Positions 10,376-21,690 of a stretch of DNA of 64,000 nucleotides are shown piece by piece (positions within the stretch are counted from its first letter, which is position 1; every line of letters begins with the position of its first letter). Position numbers and translations under genes: made by a program. The notes beneath the pieces were generated by a model. That model worked only from the letters and a program-made list of their open reading frames with translations. It searched no databases and was not told the origin of the DNA. The DNA is taken from the NCBI RefSeq assembly GCF_905163445.1, contig NC_053196.1, forward strand, positions 15,649,501-15,713,500. Direction: 5' to 3'. Origin of the DNA: Pararge aegeria. Its lineage: Eukaryota > Arthropoda > Insecta > Lepidoptera > Nymphalidae.

Positions 10376-10479
10376 TCAACCACGCCCTTCAGACCGGTTC
10401 ACAGCATCACAAAAATGCTGCTTAGCGGCAGAAATAAGCATGAGGGTAGTACATCACGGGACGAGCTCTGTCACAAAAA
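10376..10479. repeat. Repeat E fragment
   Basis: CACGCCCTTCAGACCGGTTC, GCAGAAATAAGCATGAGGGT and GACGAGCTCTGTCAC. Confidence 0.6.
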
Positions 10480-10925
10480 CATAGAGAAACTGGACTTGAC
10501 TTTTGAGTTAGTTGAAAGGACGGAGAAAAACATATGCAACTTTTTATACCAAGAAAAAAAAGGTTTGCAAAAAAAGCGAAATAAACGCGGGCAACAGCTG
10601 CGGGCCTGCTTAAACAAAGTAATTTCGTGATGCCCAGTATTCCACTGCATCAAAATGTAAACTACAAACTGCAGTGAATGTATGGAAATGGGAAGTAGCT
10701 AGAAACTATTATGCAACACAACCTATTCGTTTCAAAGCGATAGTGGTCGCCACAAACTAGTAGCTAGAGCCGTGACCTAGTATGAGTTTCAGGCGGACTC
10801 ACTAATTCACTGGGACCTAGTGGGAATACGATTAATTATATTTCGTGGAGAGTGCTAAGACTAGTCGACTGCAAATTGACCTAGGATGGGATAGACCATA
10901 AATATAAACTGAGTAAATTCACGAG

Positions 10926-11113
10926 AGTGGTGATAGCGCTTTGGGATTCGGCGCCCCGAATTCACCTTCGGGGCGCAGAGTTCAAATCCCAGCACGCACA
11001 ACTTTTCTAAGTTATGTGCATTTTAAGTAATTTAAATATCACTTGCTTTAACGGAACATCGTGAGGAAACTTACATGCCGGTAATATTAGGGTTGATGTA
11101 ATGTTGATGATGA
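10926..11113 (+). repeat. SINE-A copy, internally deleted
   Basis: GTGGTGATAGCGC head, B-box region GAGTTCAAATCCCAGCACGC, CTAAGTTATGTGCATTTTAA, then a jump from ACATGCC straight to GGTAATATTAGGGTTGATG. Confidence 0.7.
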
Positions 11114-11746
11114 AATTGACGTCTCCTTATGAATTATGTTTTGATCTATAGCCTTGAGCATTTATTATCTCCTAGTAGTTACCCGTGTTCTTTGTCCGCG
11201 TTTACAAATCCCGAGGATTATTTTATATTTGTATTTTGAAATAGGGAATCTATCTTTCTATACAACATAAAGACCGTTTTAGGGCGTGAAGGAAAACAAA
11301 CAAATATACTTTCGCATTCATAATATTAGTAAGACAGTGTAATGTGGTAGGTGTAACTATATCTTGGTACCATTCAAAACTCAGAATTTTAATGACCCTT
11401 TTTTTAGAAATACTCGCACTCGCTATCCTTACGCGTACTGTATATGTTATGTCGTAAAATATTATTTTGGTCAAAAAAAGAAAAAGAAAGAAAACTAGTA
11501 CAGAAAGTATATTTTCTATGTTCAAAGTCAAAGTCAAATATTTCTTTTTTCAAATAGGCACATAGATGGCACTTTTGATGCGTACATTACATGTAAAATG
11601 TAACATAGAAGTGAGTTGATGGCGATAACTAAATTCGTCAACTTAAAACTAAAGCTATGAGGGTTCCAAACGCGCCCTGATCTAAGAAGAAGCCCGCATC
11701 AAACTTAGCCGGTTGTTATTCTTTTTTTTGTTATCACCATCTCACA

Positions 11747-12070
11747 TCTATATATATAAAAGAAAGTCGTGTTAGTTACACTACTTATAACTCAAGAACG
11801 GCTGTACCGATATGGCTGAAAATTTGTAGGTGGGTAGCTTAGAGCCAGGAGACGGACATAGGATACTGTTTATCCCGTTCGACAGCGTTCCCGTCTGAGT
11901 TGTCATAAAAAGTCAGTTACACCATTTATAACTCAAGAACGGCTGGACCAATTTTTATGATATTTGATTTTTTTGATTCCTCTTAGACCGGAATAGGATA
12001 ATAAGTATTAAAATAATAACATTCATAAAAAAAATATGATGCGCGGTACGAAGTTCGCCGGGACAGCTAG
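11747..12070 (+). mobile_element. Complete non-autonomous Helitron (324 bp)
   Basis: Starts TCTATATATATAAAAG after A at 11746 and ends GGGACAGCTAG before T at 12071. These are the TC...CTRR ends and A/T target of Helitrons, with no target duplication. It contains two related blocks (AACTCAAGAACGGCTG near 11800 and 11930). The host repeat reads CTCACA/TTG across the ends, and the copy at 54556-55146 shows that site unoccupied. Mobilised in trans if at all. Confidence 0.88.
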
Positions 12071-12368
12071 TTGTCTTTAAAAATTATTAAAGAAGCAACC
12101 TGGTTTGAGCAATAATTTACACACAAGGATTTTTATCGTTAACGTAGTCCTTAATACTATAATAGGTCTTTTCTATAATCTTACGTTTAATACAAACTTT
12201 GAACTTTTTCAGAGTCATCTTCAAGATATCAACTGGTAGTTTATTGTAAAATTGTATACAATTTCCTTTAAATTAATTACTTATTTTATGTAGTCTAGTA
12301 TATTGCACTGCAAGTTTATTTTTGCTTCTAATGTTCAAATTATTAGTCACATTTTCTCTTAAATTTAA

Positions 12369-12580
12369 AGGCGTTACTTTGCGGAAATACATAATATATT
12401 ATGAAAAAATAGGCTTAATTTGCTATACTCCGCGAACAGCAGGAGAATCTGTATGGTGTAATTTATAATTACTTCAATCCGTATATTCCACACCAAACAG
12501 CTCCTCGGCAATGTACCCTCTACGCACGTTTCGAACCGAAGCATCCTCAGGAGATGTTGACTTTACAATGAATAATTTAT
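12369..12580. repeat. 212-bp duplicate of foldback element J segment
   Basis: I compared this block by eye with 14155-14366 and found no difference over 212 bp. It lacks the right arm of the foldback present at the other locus and sits inside the repeat I copy. Confidence 0.85.
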
Positions 12581-12848
12581 TTTATGGAATCTAGTATATT
12601 GCACTGCAAGTTTATTTTTGCTTCTAATGTTCAAATTATTAGTCACATTTTCTCTTAAATTTAGATATAGTTTTGATTTATGGAAGTAATCAGTATACGC
12701 CTTGTAAATAACTAACTGCAGTAATAACCTTTTGTGGTTGCTATAAATGTGGTCAGCCAATTTCTATTTCAATTCCATTTGGTTGTCAAATGGCTTTCAG
12801 GTGTACGAATTGGTCACAAATTACTACTACAGTGACATTTATATTTAA

Positions 12849-13030
12849 CTAGCTGTTGCCAGTGGCTACGTCTGCGATTCTTGCGGTTTTTTAAAAAACT
12901 GCACAGCGGTTCCTGGTTTACTTACCCGGCATAGGAAGTATTCTTTGTTCCGTGTTCGGGATGTAAGTAATTTTTAAGCAAAACTTGGTCAAGATCGGTT
13001 TAGCAGTGAAGCACACGCGCATTTTTATTA
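12849..13030 (-). mobile_element. Helitron-like fragment
   Basis: CTAG (12849-12852) after A, then CTGTTGCCAGTGGCTACGTC and, further in, CAAGATCGGTTTAGCAGTG. The distal end is not clear. Confidence 0.5.
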
Positions 13031-13095
13031 AATACCTGGAAACTACGGACAACGGTTGTCGTAAAAATTCACTCTAAAGTCCAAATTATGTAATA

Positions 13096-13966
13096 CTAGC
13101 CCGTGTCTATTGTCCCCGGATTTGTTTTTGTTTTAAAGCATATTTTTAAGTTGTATATTCTTGTTAAAAAATCGTAAAAACTTTTAAAATTAGGTTTCGT
13201 TCAGTGTAGCTCTAAAATTTTTTTTAACTCGCAATAACTTGAACATTAAATTGTCCGATTGGAATAAATTAAAAAGTATTTTACTGCCCTTCTTGGGTAT
13301 GTAAATACCCTTGATGATAAAACTATTTATTTGATATTATAAGAATTAATACTGCGATACTTACATTTTTGAATACAAAAGCTGCTATTAACTATGATTT
13401 TTAGATATACTCCCTTGGGTACTTTTTATGAGAAATTGGGTCATAGAAAATTAAATGTTATACAAAAATATTATTATTATTTTATTAGCAAGGTAGATAT
13501 AAGTCTGTCACCTAGCAAAATGAGAATGAGAATGAATAAGATGGCGCTGGTACATTACTTTTATAACATAGAACATTCAAAGTAACTTCTCAAATATAAA
13601 TTTAAATGAAGATTAGTTTTTGTATTTATTTGTAACTTAAACCAACACTTTTTTGTAGGTAATAAAATAAATGAGTACTTTAATTATGTTGCAGGAAGTA
13701 AGTATATAATTTTGTTTATGTATCATCAATAGTTTTCTTAGCGCACGCCAAGTTATGAATTTTATATGAAATATAGTACTTTGAGTTACATTATTGCAAA
13801 CTACTCTCACTTCAATTTATTTCAATAAATTATAGGCTATCTTACATCGTAATAGTTAAACTTTCTTTTGGTGAAGAAATGGTTAAAATCGGTTAATTAC
13901 TTTCGGAGCCTATTTTGTACAGACAAACCAATAAAAAAACATTCCTCTTTATAAAATTAGTATAGA
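13096..13966 (-). mobile_element. Putative complete Helitron (871 bp)
   Basis: On the minus strand it starts TCTATACTAATTTTATAAAG at 13966 and ends CTAG at 13096, with T at 13967 and A at 13095 outside on the plus strand. No protein coding of length. Related pieces at 31190-31445 and 33133-33190 share the 5' end. Confidence 0.7.
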
Positions 13967-14142
13967 TTATAATTAATTTTGAACCATACAATAAAGTGTT
14001 AATAATTTCTACGTACTCGCGTGGATAATGAATAATGTAGACACTGACTATTTACTGGTTTATATTGATTCGTAGAAGTCAGTTACAGTTATTAAGTGAC
14101 AATAGTGGCTTGAAGGACAAAGGTTTAGATTAATCGTATATA

Positions 14143-14432
14143 TTGGATAGAAGCAGGCGTTACTTTGCGGAAATACATAATATATTATGAAAAAATAGGC
14201 TTAATTTGCTATACTCCGCGAACAGCAGGAGAATCTGTATGGTGTAATTTATAATTACTTCAATCCGTATATTCCACACCAAACAGCTCCTCGGCAATGT
14301 ACCCTCTACGCACGTTTCGAACCGAAGCATCCTCAGGAGATGTTGACTTTACAATGAATAATTTATAAATTACACCATACAGATTCTCCTGCTGCTCGCG
14401 GAGTATAGCAAATTAAGCTCCATTTTCATAAT
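14143..14432. mobile_element. Foldback element J
   Basis: Left arm from TTAATTTGCTATACTCCGCG to GTATGGTGTAATTTATAA; right arm is its inverse, ATTACACCATACAGATTCTC to GGAGTATAGCAAATTAAGC. The centre has TCCTCGGCAATGTACCCTC. It starts with TTGGATAGAAGCAGG, also seen (inverted) at the end of the copy at 27653. Confidence 0.75.
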
Positions 14433-14550
14433 AATTAATCTTATTTATTGTGTATAAATTCCATCACCAATTTATTGATACGAAATCACGTTAATATAAT
14501 AATTAAATTATAACGATAATTTCCTTATACACTTTTAACATACATACACT

Positions 14551-14812
14551 GGATGGCAGCAGAGGGCAGCGACCCTGCATTCTGAATCCAAGGCCGTGGG
14601 TTCGATTCCTACAACTGCAAAATATTTGTGTGATGAACATGAATGGTTTTCAGTGTCTGGGTGTTTATCTGTATTTTATAAGTATTTATGTATATTATTC
14701 ATAAAAATATTCATCGGTCATCTTAGTACCCAAAACGCAAGCTACGCTTACTTTGGGGCTAGATGGTGATGTGTGTATTGTCATAGTATATTTATTAATA
14801 TTTATTTATACA
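14551..14812 (+). repeat. SINE-B copy
   Basis: Head GGGCAGCGACCCTG with B box GGTTCGATTCC. Body TGAACATGAATGG, TCAGTGTCTGGGTGTTTATC and ACGCTTACTTTGGGGCTAGA, tail TATTTATT. Confidence 0.85.
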
Positions 14813-15129
14813 TTTTAGCTCGGGCTTGCTTTTCAAACTAATAATTTATAATAATAATTATTATTGTCACTTTCGTAAAAGTGAAAATAACTAACAAACT
14901 TAACAATTCCCAAGTTTTGACAAGCGTTTTAATATGGCTATATTCTCAAACACCTACCTGTTACCTACATTTTTGCTTGCGGTGTCTTTCCGCCAATATA
15001 GTCCGTTTTAGTTACAAATGTTTTACTCGAACAGCAGCCGTAAGCTCTCTAAAAGTTTTAGATGTTGGCTCCGTCGCGTGCATAAGTTAACCGACAATTT
15101 GTAACATTCCGTTTCCTTGACCGTTATAA

Positions 15130-15270
15130 ACATACGTGTAACCCTCTCGGAGTTCTGTTAACAAAGTCCAAATGCTATTTCCAATTGTCCGTTTGCACTT
15201 CGCTATTTTGCTAAACCACATTTTTGCGTCGAATCCACTTCGTCACCACGAAATCATCATCCCATCAACC
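15130..15270. repeat. Isolated unit of degenerate satellite
   Basis: AACAAAGTCCAAATGCTATT, TTGCACTTCGCTATTTTGC and GCGTCGAATCCACTTCGTCA match the unit structure of the array at 16520-17180. Confidence 0.5.
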
Positions 15271-15296
15271 CATTACAGCCCACTCTCCTTCTACAG

Positions 15297-15470
15297 TGAG
15301 AAGAAGAAGAAACACTTTATTGCACGTATGACATACAGGAAAAGAAACAGTAAGGAGTATACAGTACAAAATGTAGACATGCAAAGGCGGCTTTATTGCT
15401 GCAAGCAATCTCTTACAGGCAACCTTTGTAGATAGGACTTACAACACGAGAACGAGATAGTGCCAAGAGT
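15297..15470 (-). repeat. Non-LTR 3' tail (AAGGCC family)
   Basis: GAAGAAGAAACACTTTATTG, AAGGCGGCTTTATTGCTGC and TCTTACAGGCAACC. Closely similar to 50293-50460. Confidence 0.65.
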
Positions 15471-15482
15471 CTTGATAGATAT

Positions 15483-15697
15483 GAGAAGTGGTTAAGGCCG
15501 TAGTCTACCAAGCTAGCCCAGTGCGGATTGGTGGACTCAACACACCTTTGAGAGCGTTATGTAGAACTCTCAGGCATGCAGGTTGAAGATACTTAAAATG
15601 CATATAACTTAGAAAAGTTAGTGCGAGCTGTGATTCGAACTCGGCATCCTGAAAGTCGAGCACTCGATACTCAATGCACTATCATTCCGAAATATTG
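15483..15697 (-). repeat. SINE-A copy
   Basis: Full-length but diverged minus-strand copy: GGTTAAGGCCGTAGTCTACC at the 3' end, B-box complement GATTCGAACTCGGC, head complement at 15690. Confidence 0.75.
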
Positions 15698-15727
15698 AGA
15701 GATTATGAGTAGTCGTAGTGATTTTTG

Positions 15728-15885
15728 TGACAGAGCTCTTCCGAGCAGCATTGTTGCAACGTGTTCCGGTCTGGGTGGTGAACATGAGCACATGAACACG
15801 CACGCTCAGGTTGATGGACACAGGGCGACACGTTGCAGGACGTGTTCTTTGCATGCCCTGCGAAGTTTTTATCTGTTTATAGGCG
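15728..15885. repeat. Repeat E relative
   Basis: GACAGAGCTCTTCCGAGCAG, AGCATTGTTGCAACGTGTTC and TTTGCATGCCCTGCGAAGTT. Confidence 0.5.
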
Positions 15886-15979
15886 ATTGTTTTTCACTAA
15901 CCATATGTTCCATATACATGGTCCGTCAATTATAACTATAAAAAAAGATGAATCTAAAAACGAATATTGAGAATATTGA

Positions 15980-16112
15980 TGCGGTGACAGCCTAGTGCTT
16001 TGGGCGTCACCCTCTCTCCAGGGTTTTGTACGTTTCGGAATATTGCGCGTTTCAATTAAATCAATTAATATATCACATGATTTATTGGTAAAGGAAAACA
16101 TGGTGAGGAAAC
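15980..16112 (+). repeat. Degraded SINE-A
   Basis: GCGGTGACAGCCTAGTGCTT and AAGGAAAACATGGTGAGGAA remain recognisable; the middle is eroded. Confidence 0.5.
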
Positions 16113-16200
16113 CTGTATTTTTTATTTCTCCATTATATTCACAAAAGCGTTCCATTCTCTTATTCATTCAAATTCTCTCAATAATTTTAAAGTTTGTATA

Positions 16201-16518
16201 AAACGTAAGCTTACAGAAAAATCCTATTATAATATTAAGGATTACTTAAACGATAAAAAAGTTTGGATGGGAATGGCTCTAGCTTCATAGCTTAATATAA
16301 ATAAACTGTGAGATGGTGTTAGCAAAAAAAAAATTACCCAGCTAAGTTGGTTGTGGGCTCTTCTTAGACCAGGGCGCATTTGGAACCCTCGTACCTTTAG
16401 GTTTAAGTTGGCGAACGAAGTTATCACCATCCCCTTACTATTATGTAAACATATATGTATGAACGCTTCATAAGTGCCTATGATAGGCCTACATGAATAA
16501 AGAAATTTTGAATTTGAA
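16201..16518 (-). repeat. Repeat I, long form
   Basis: Minus orientation: ATCCTATTATAATATTAAGG, ACTGTGAGATGGTG, GGGCTCTTCTTAGACCAGGG, ending ATGAATAAAGAAATTTTGAA. Almost the same as 24036-24337; inverted relative to 35627-35948. Confidence 0.75.
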
Positions 16519-16519
16519 C

Positions 16520-17180
16520 AACCATCAAGAAATATTGAATTAAAATTAATGAGTTTTGCTCACAACGAAGTCGCTAAAAACGCTCCACGTGCAATTTCTT
16601 AGAGTCTACTTGCATTTCTCACTTATTTTGTCAAACAATACTTAACTTTCAACACTTTTCGTCTCCTTCAAGTAGTATTGAGAAATTAATAAGTTACTTT
16701 GTATTACAAGGCCTCGCTGAAAAACCTCCAAGTGCAATTTCCAAATAAGCGATAATTTATGTCCATTTGCACATAAATCATCGCTATTTTGCTATTCCAT
16801 TTTTTTTTATTTAAAACACAATAATATTGAGAAGATATCTCAATATTATTGTGTTTTTATTAACAAAGTCTCACTCCAAAAGCTCCAAATCCAATTTCCA
16901 AATGCCCATTGGAATTTACTTCGTTACCACCAAGAAAGAATGAGAGATAAATGAGCTATGATATTTCAAACTATCTGTTTTCACTTTAAAATTATTTTGC
17001 TAATAGACAGTTTCGCATCGAATCCTGAGTCGAGTCACCTAGAAATATTGAGAGATAAATATTTAAGTTTCGTTTAATAAAAGGTCACGAGTTAGGTTGT
17101 TCAAAATTGTCCATGTGCACTTTAAACTTTGCATCGAATCGGATTGAAAAATATATTAAGAGATAACTGAATTAATACGT
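16520..17180. repeat. Degenerate tandem array, period about 105-150 bp
   Basis: Two motifs alternate. One is like AGAAATATTGAGAGATAA, near 16528, 16674, 16826, 16933, 17041 and 17150. The other is like CTCCAAGTGCAATTTCC, near 16580, 16725, 16880 and, weakly, 17110. Spacing shrinks from about 150 to about 106. A perfect 20-bp palindrome with a 5-nt loop (16813-16832 and 16838-16857) sits in one unit. Confidence 0.55.
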
Positions 17181-19261
17181 ACCCCCGTCATTTGGGCATT
17201 TAATGCTAACAGCGCCTCCATTACAAATTACAACTATTTTTGAACCAGTTGTTACGTTACGTTTCCAGCTAAACAAAGGTGAGGTACAAGTTTAAAAATT
17301 ATCGCAAAAAAATAAAAGAACTTTTCTCTCGAAACTAAGCTCGACGGAATAATACAAGTTATGAAATAATTTAACTCTAATCTCATAAGGTATGTTTTTA
17401 ATCTCCAAATGTAAACCAGCTTTTATGTCACTATGCTCTGAATGCATTCCGAGAGACTTTTGCGCATGAGATTGCGCGGTTGATTACGAATCAAACGTAA
17501 CTTTGCCAAACAATAAATAAACAAAAGTGACGTGACAGCAGTGATCGCAAGATTTACGTCTGTCGCAAGATACGTAATCACCGCGCGGGAAAGATGATGG
17601 ATAGATTGATCTTGAAGCGTTACCCTTTTAAGTACCTTTTATTGAAGAATACGGAGAAGAAAATAAAATGGAAAATTTTGGTGATAAAGTTGCGTTTTTA
17701 GAGTATAATTTTACACACCTTGTGTAAAATTAAAAACTACATAAATAAATAATTTATGTATTCATAAAATGTGGGTAATTGTTAAATTATTCGGACCTAC
17801 ACTTGAAGTGCCAGAGCACGCAAGAAGCCTGGCACTCTTACAAGTATTTTCACGTAGGTACACGTGTGCTTAAAATATGCATTAAGCTCATAAACACATT
17901 CCTCCCTGAGTTATGAATTTTAGAAATTGCAATTTTTGACTAAATGGAGGTTTCCTGATTATAGCTGAAATGCATTTTATGTTAGATGAATATTGCATTG
18001 AAGGCTTGTTTAAAGTTGATGTCGATAACTTAACGAAGGGTTCTCGTGGGGATGTATACAAAAAGCTATTATATCTAGTCGTTATCATTATATTTATATA
18101 TTTTTTTACTACTCTGAGCAGAATATGTCATTCACTGTCCTGCTAGTATTATGAGAATATGGGAAACCAAGATAAATAAAAATTAGTATTAAATGAATAC
18201 GAGATAAAATTACACAGATACGAGCATATTGTTATAAATAAATCCTGAAATAAATTAAAAATCGATCAATTTATAAAAATTTTAATTTAATTGGTATTTT
18301 AATTATGTATTATTTATTGAACCTTTCTTGTTTTAACAAAATATGTAAATCGGAAAACAGATGTAAACGGAATTCGATCAATGTTGGAGGATTTTGGAAG
18401 GGTCGCTCCAAAACTATTAGACTTTGAAATAAAATGTTTTATCATCTTATCAGAATCAAAAATTGCTCGGCAGCACGTCTATAACGTAGCCACCACCAAA
18501 AAGTCAGCCCAGGCGACCACTACTAAAGCTGATCAATTTTATAGATTAAAATCATCAAGTTGCCGCATAACTGCCTTAATACTACTTGTTTGATCTCGTC
18601 TGTATTTCTAATGGCTCCTCGAGGTAAATGACGAGTCCAACACTATTTTTTTCGCTCCGGAAAAAAAAATACACAAAGAATCAGCCTGGCTGTTTAGCGC
18701 AAAAATCAGACAGCATTCTTGACACCTTAGTTTTGTAATAAGTCTATGGCGGAGTCAAAATCTTTATTGAAAAAAAAATGTTAAGTACGAGTTTGGTATT
18801 AAAAGAATACTATATCCTTATGTAGATTCTGAAAATAATTGATGTTAAGAAAATTTAATTTACTTACTCAAAAAATATTGAAGCTCTTACAAAAGATCGA
18901 AATATTCTCAAGAGCCCTCGATTTAATATGAAACAAATCCTTAAGATTAAAAGTTATCGTGGAAAGTAAGCAAAGATATTATCTAAAATGGTAGAGCAGC
19001 CATTTAGAATAAAGCTGTTGCCCATGTTCTTCAACCACGTTTATAACCTTTTTTTACTAATTCCGCGAGAACCATTTATTTTTGGGATAAAAAGTAGCCA
19101 GTGTAACTCTCCGTCCTTTCTCCGTTCTCTAACTTAAATTGACCATCTTAAAAATCGTGCAATCCTTTTTCAAAAGAAACACAGAAGGGATGGCTATATT
19201 TTCAGACTTGTCAATTTAGTTTTCTAATTTAATATCATCCACAATTTTAATGTCCACGAAA

Positions 19262-19480
19262 GGTCATGGGTCTCCTCACAGAATGTGAAGGGTAAATACA
19301 AATCGCTGATCAAGCGAGGATTGGTGTAATTTGAACATTACTGATAACTCTCAGGCATGCTAGAGTTCCATGACGTTTTTCTTCACCGCTAAAGCAAGTG
19401 ATATAGCTTAAATTAAAAACGCAAGTAACTCCGAAATGTTAGTGGTGCTGGGGATTGGTGTCCTCGATACGGAGGCCTTG
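19262..19480 (-). repeat. SINE-A copy, diverged
   Basis: CATGGGTCTCCTCACAGAAT, ACTCTCAGGCATGC, CTTCACCGCTAAAGCAAGTG and ATGTTAGTGGTGCTGGGGAT, in reverse orientation. Confidence 0.65.
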
Positions 19481-20065
19481 CATTGCATTGTAATAAGTGA
19501 TAAACTTTTGTCGTGTGATTTTAAGAAAAACAGTGTTTGTACTTTACAAGTTCCTATCTGTCACTCATCTAATGTTTAAAGTATCTGTGCTCTGCAGCGA
19601 CGTTGTTTATGAATAATTAAATTTTTCCCCATTGAACGCGGAGTTATTGAGTTTCCCAAATGAAACTGTCTTCCTTCAGAATGATTAATCGCATGCAAAA
19701 GTGGTTAAGAAAACAAAGCAAAATTTTGAGAATTTACATGAAAAGTTTCAAAAATTTGAGAATTTACATAAAAAGTTTCATTTTGACTGGCAATCTCCAA
19801 AATCACAATAAAATGGAGAAAGAGTCTTTAGCGCTGTAGAGCATTTTGGATAAGGTAAATAACAAAACATGCCCGCTTCGAAAAACCTCCAAGTGCCGCT
19901 TCCGGCTTTTCTTATGACTCGCACTCGGCTTGGTTTTCTTTTTCAACCGCCTTACTCAAAATGGACAAAAGTTATTGACACACACATATCGTTTGCAAAA
20001 GATGCCGAAGTTATTAGTACGATTGATTATATGCTTTTATAATGTGACTCCCAAAGGAATTTTGG

Positions 20066-20350
20066 AGCATAAGTTTAAACAAAGAACTATAGTAACTGAC
20101 ATAGCCTTTCGTGTTAGCATACTAAAGTGGCAGTGAGCTGGTCACGTTTGTCGGAGGACCGATGGACGTTGGAGTCGAAAGGTCCTCGAGTGGAGACCGC
20201 GTGTCTGTAAACGGAGTGCCGGACGCCCCTAAACTAGAGCGACGACCTCCGAAAAGTGGCAGACATCGACTGGATGAGGAAAGCCGAAAATAGGAAAAGT
20301 TGGCGCTCCTTGAAAGAGGCCTATGTCCAGCAGTGGACTGATGAAGTTTA
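20066..20350 (+). pseudogene. RTE-like ORF2 C-terminal remnant
   Basis: FKQRTIVTDIAFRVSILKWQ is followed by a stop and then AGHVCRRTDGRW and, in another frame, VADIDWMRKAENRKSWRSL with EAYVQQWTDE near the end. This is the RTE C-terminal sequence (VTDIAxRVxKLKWQWAGH...EAYVQQWT), broken by at least one stop and one frameshift. Confidence 0.8.
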
Positions 20351-20453
20351 AACAATGTGTTACAACATATAATAAATCGTGGTTACCTCTCCCAATAAAG
20401 AATATTCTAAAGATTGTGGTCTGCAAAATGATGTTGAAAAAGAGCAAAATGTT

Positions 20454-20580
20454 GAGTTTCTTGCTGGCTCTTCTCGGTGGAATTCACCTTCCGAACCGGT
20501 AGTAGGGCACAAACAGACTGACTTGACGTTTCAACAGTGCTTATAAAGAAGGCCTACTTGAAAAAAATGAATTTTGAATC
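20454..20580 (-). repeat. Repeat G fragment
   Basis: GAGTTTCTTGCTGGCTCTTC, CACCTTCCGAACCGG and GACTTGACGTTTCAACAGTG; reverse of 5826-6093. Confidence 0.65.
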
Positions 20581-20587
20581 TTGTTAT

Positions 20588-20776
20588 GGTGAACTGGCAG
20601 GCATGTAAGTTTCCTCGCGATGTACTCCTTCACAGTTACAGCCGCTGATATTTATAAAATTTCTGAAATTCAAAACGCACATTACCCCGAAAAGTTAGTG
20701 GTGCATTTCGGGGATCGAACTTTGTTACCCTGAAAGGGAGACCGAAGCTCTAACTACTAAGCTATCACCGCTCAAG
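20588..20776 (-). repeat. SINE-A copy
   Basis: Reverse copy: GGCAGGCATGTAAGTTTCCT, AAAACGCACATTACCCCG, CCTGAAAGGGAGACCGAAGC, CTAAGCTATCACCGCTC. Confidence 0.7.
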
Positions 20777-21063
20777 CCATATAACATTTCAAATTGATAC
20801 TTTAGCACAAGCAGACCCTTTCAAGTCCAAGTACCTAATTGGCTAATTAGGGTTAACGGTATTTGGCTTGGAAGACAAGTTTTAATATAGTTTTCAGTGT
20901 AAAATTTAGAACAGCAATATCGGAGAAACTGTAAACAGCATCTGGATGGACATTTAACTTTTATTTCTATCTCTGTGATTGGAACTTTTTATAGTCTAAA
21001 GCCACGTATATATTAGTAAACATTTTGTGCAGACACAAATTTTAAGATATTAAATTGTTTAAT

Positions 21064-21154
21064 AAAAGCAGGCAATACTTTGCGGTAATGACAGATGTTG
21101 ACTTGCTTTTCGTGGAGTATAGCAAATTAAGCTTAATTTTCATAATACAAAATT
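21064..21154. mobile_element. Foldback element J fragment
   Basis: AAGCAGGCAATACTTTGCGG, then directly TTTTCGTGGAGTATAGCAAA and TTAAGCTTAATTTTCATAA; the centre is deleted. Confidence 0.6.
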
Positions 21155-21310
21155 GTTAACGCAGGGATCTTGGGATCCTAGGGTCCAAAAATGTCAACTC
21201 CTCAACTAAAGATATCGCAGCATTCATCAACATCATCATGTCAACCAATGGACTTCCATTGATGTTTATAGATATTTGTCTTTTGTCTTCTTCTTCACAT
21301 GCCTCTTCAA

Positions 21311-21690
21311 CTAGTGAAGGTTGGCCATCAGTTGTTTGTACTTCGCCTTTTCTCTCGCGAGGCTTAAGAGCTTGGCGTCACTCGGGATCCCAGTCCATTC
21401 TCTGATGTTGTGCAACCAAGACTTGCTCTTGCAACCGATACGGCTCTTTCCACCAACTTTGCCCTTCATTATCAGTTGTAGTAGCCCGTATCTGTTATGC
21501 CTAAGCCGTTCGTAGTTAAATGATAATGCCTTAGATAAACAACTTTTTTCTTTTTGACAGTCGTCCAAAGTTCGCGCTGACAACCAACTCGCCGTTATAC
21601 TTCTTCATTGGTAACCTTTTGAGTCCAACTGATTTTCAGCATGCATCGATAATGGCCAAGCCTGACTAACCTAACTTCCCACCCCATTTT
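21311..21690 (-). pseudogene. Non-LTR retrotransposon C-terminal remnant
   Basis: The minus-strand frame ends YGLLQLIMKGKVGGKSRIG, KSWLHNIREWTGI, LMANLH and a stop. This is the pattern (LLQLIMxGKVxGKRxxGRRxxSWLRNLREWTG...LVANL) found at the C-terminus of many lepidopteran non-LTR proteins. Upstream, KISWTQKVTNEEV can be read in another frame, so the copy is frameshifted. Confidence 0.75.

Larger units (their letters stand above)
11522..12780 (+). repeat. Repeat I-type non-LTR 3' region, twice interrupted
   Basis: Begins CAAAGTCAAAGTCAAATATT and includes GGGTTCCAAACGCGCCCTG and GTTATCACCATCTCACA. It is split by a Helitron at 11747-12070 and a second block at 12369-12580. The uninterrupted counterpart is 54556-55146. 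A stretch of about 80 bp (GCACTGCAAGTTTATTTTTG and surroundings) appears twice, at 12290-12368 and 12580-12663, on either side of the second insertion. Confidence 0.8.
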
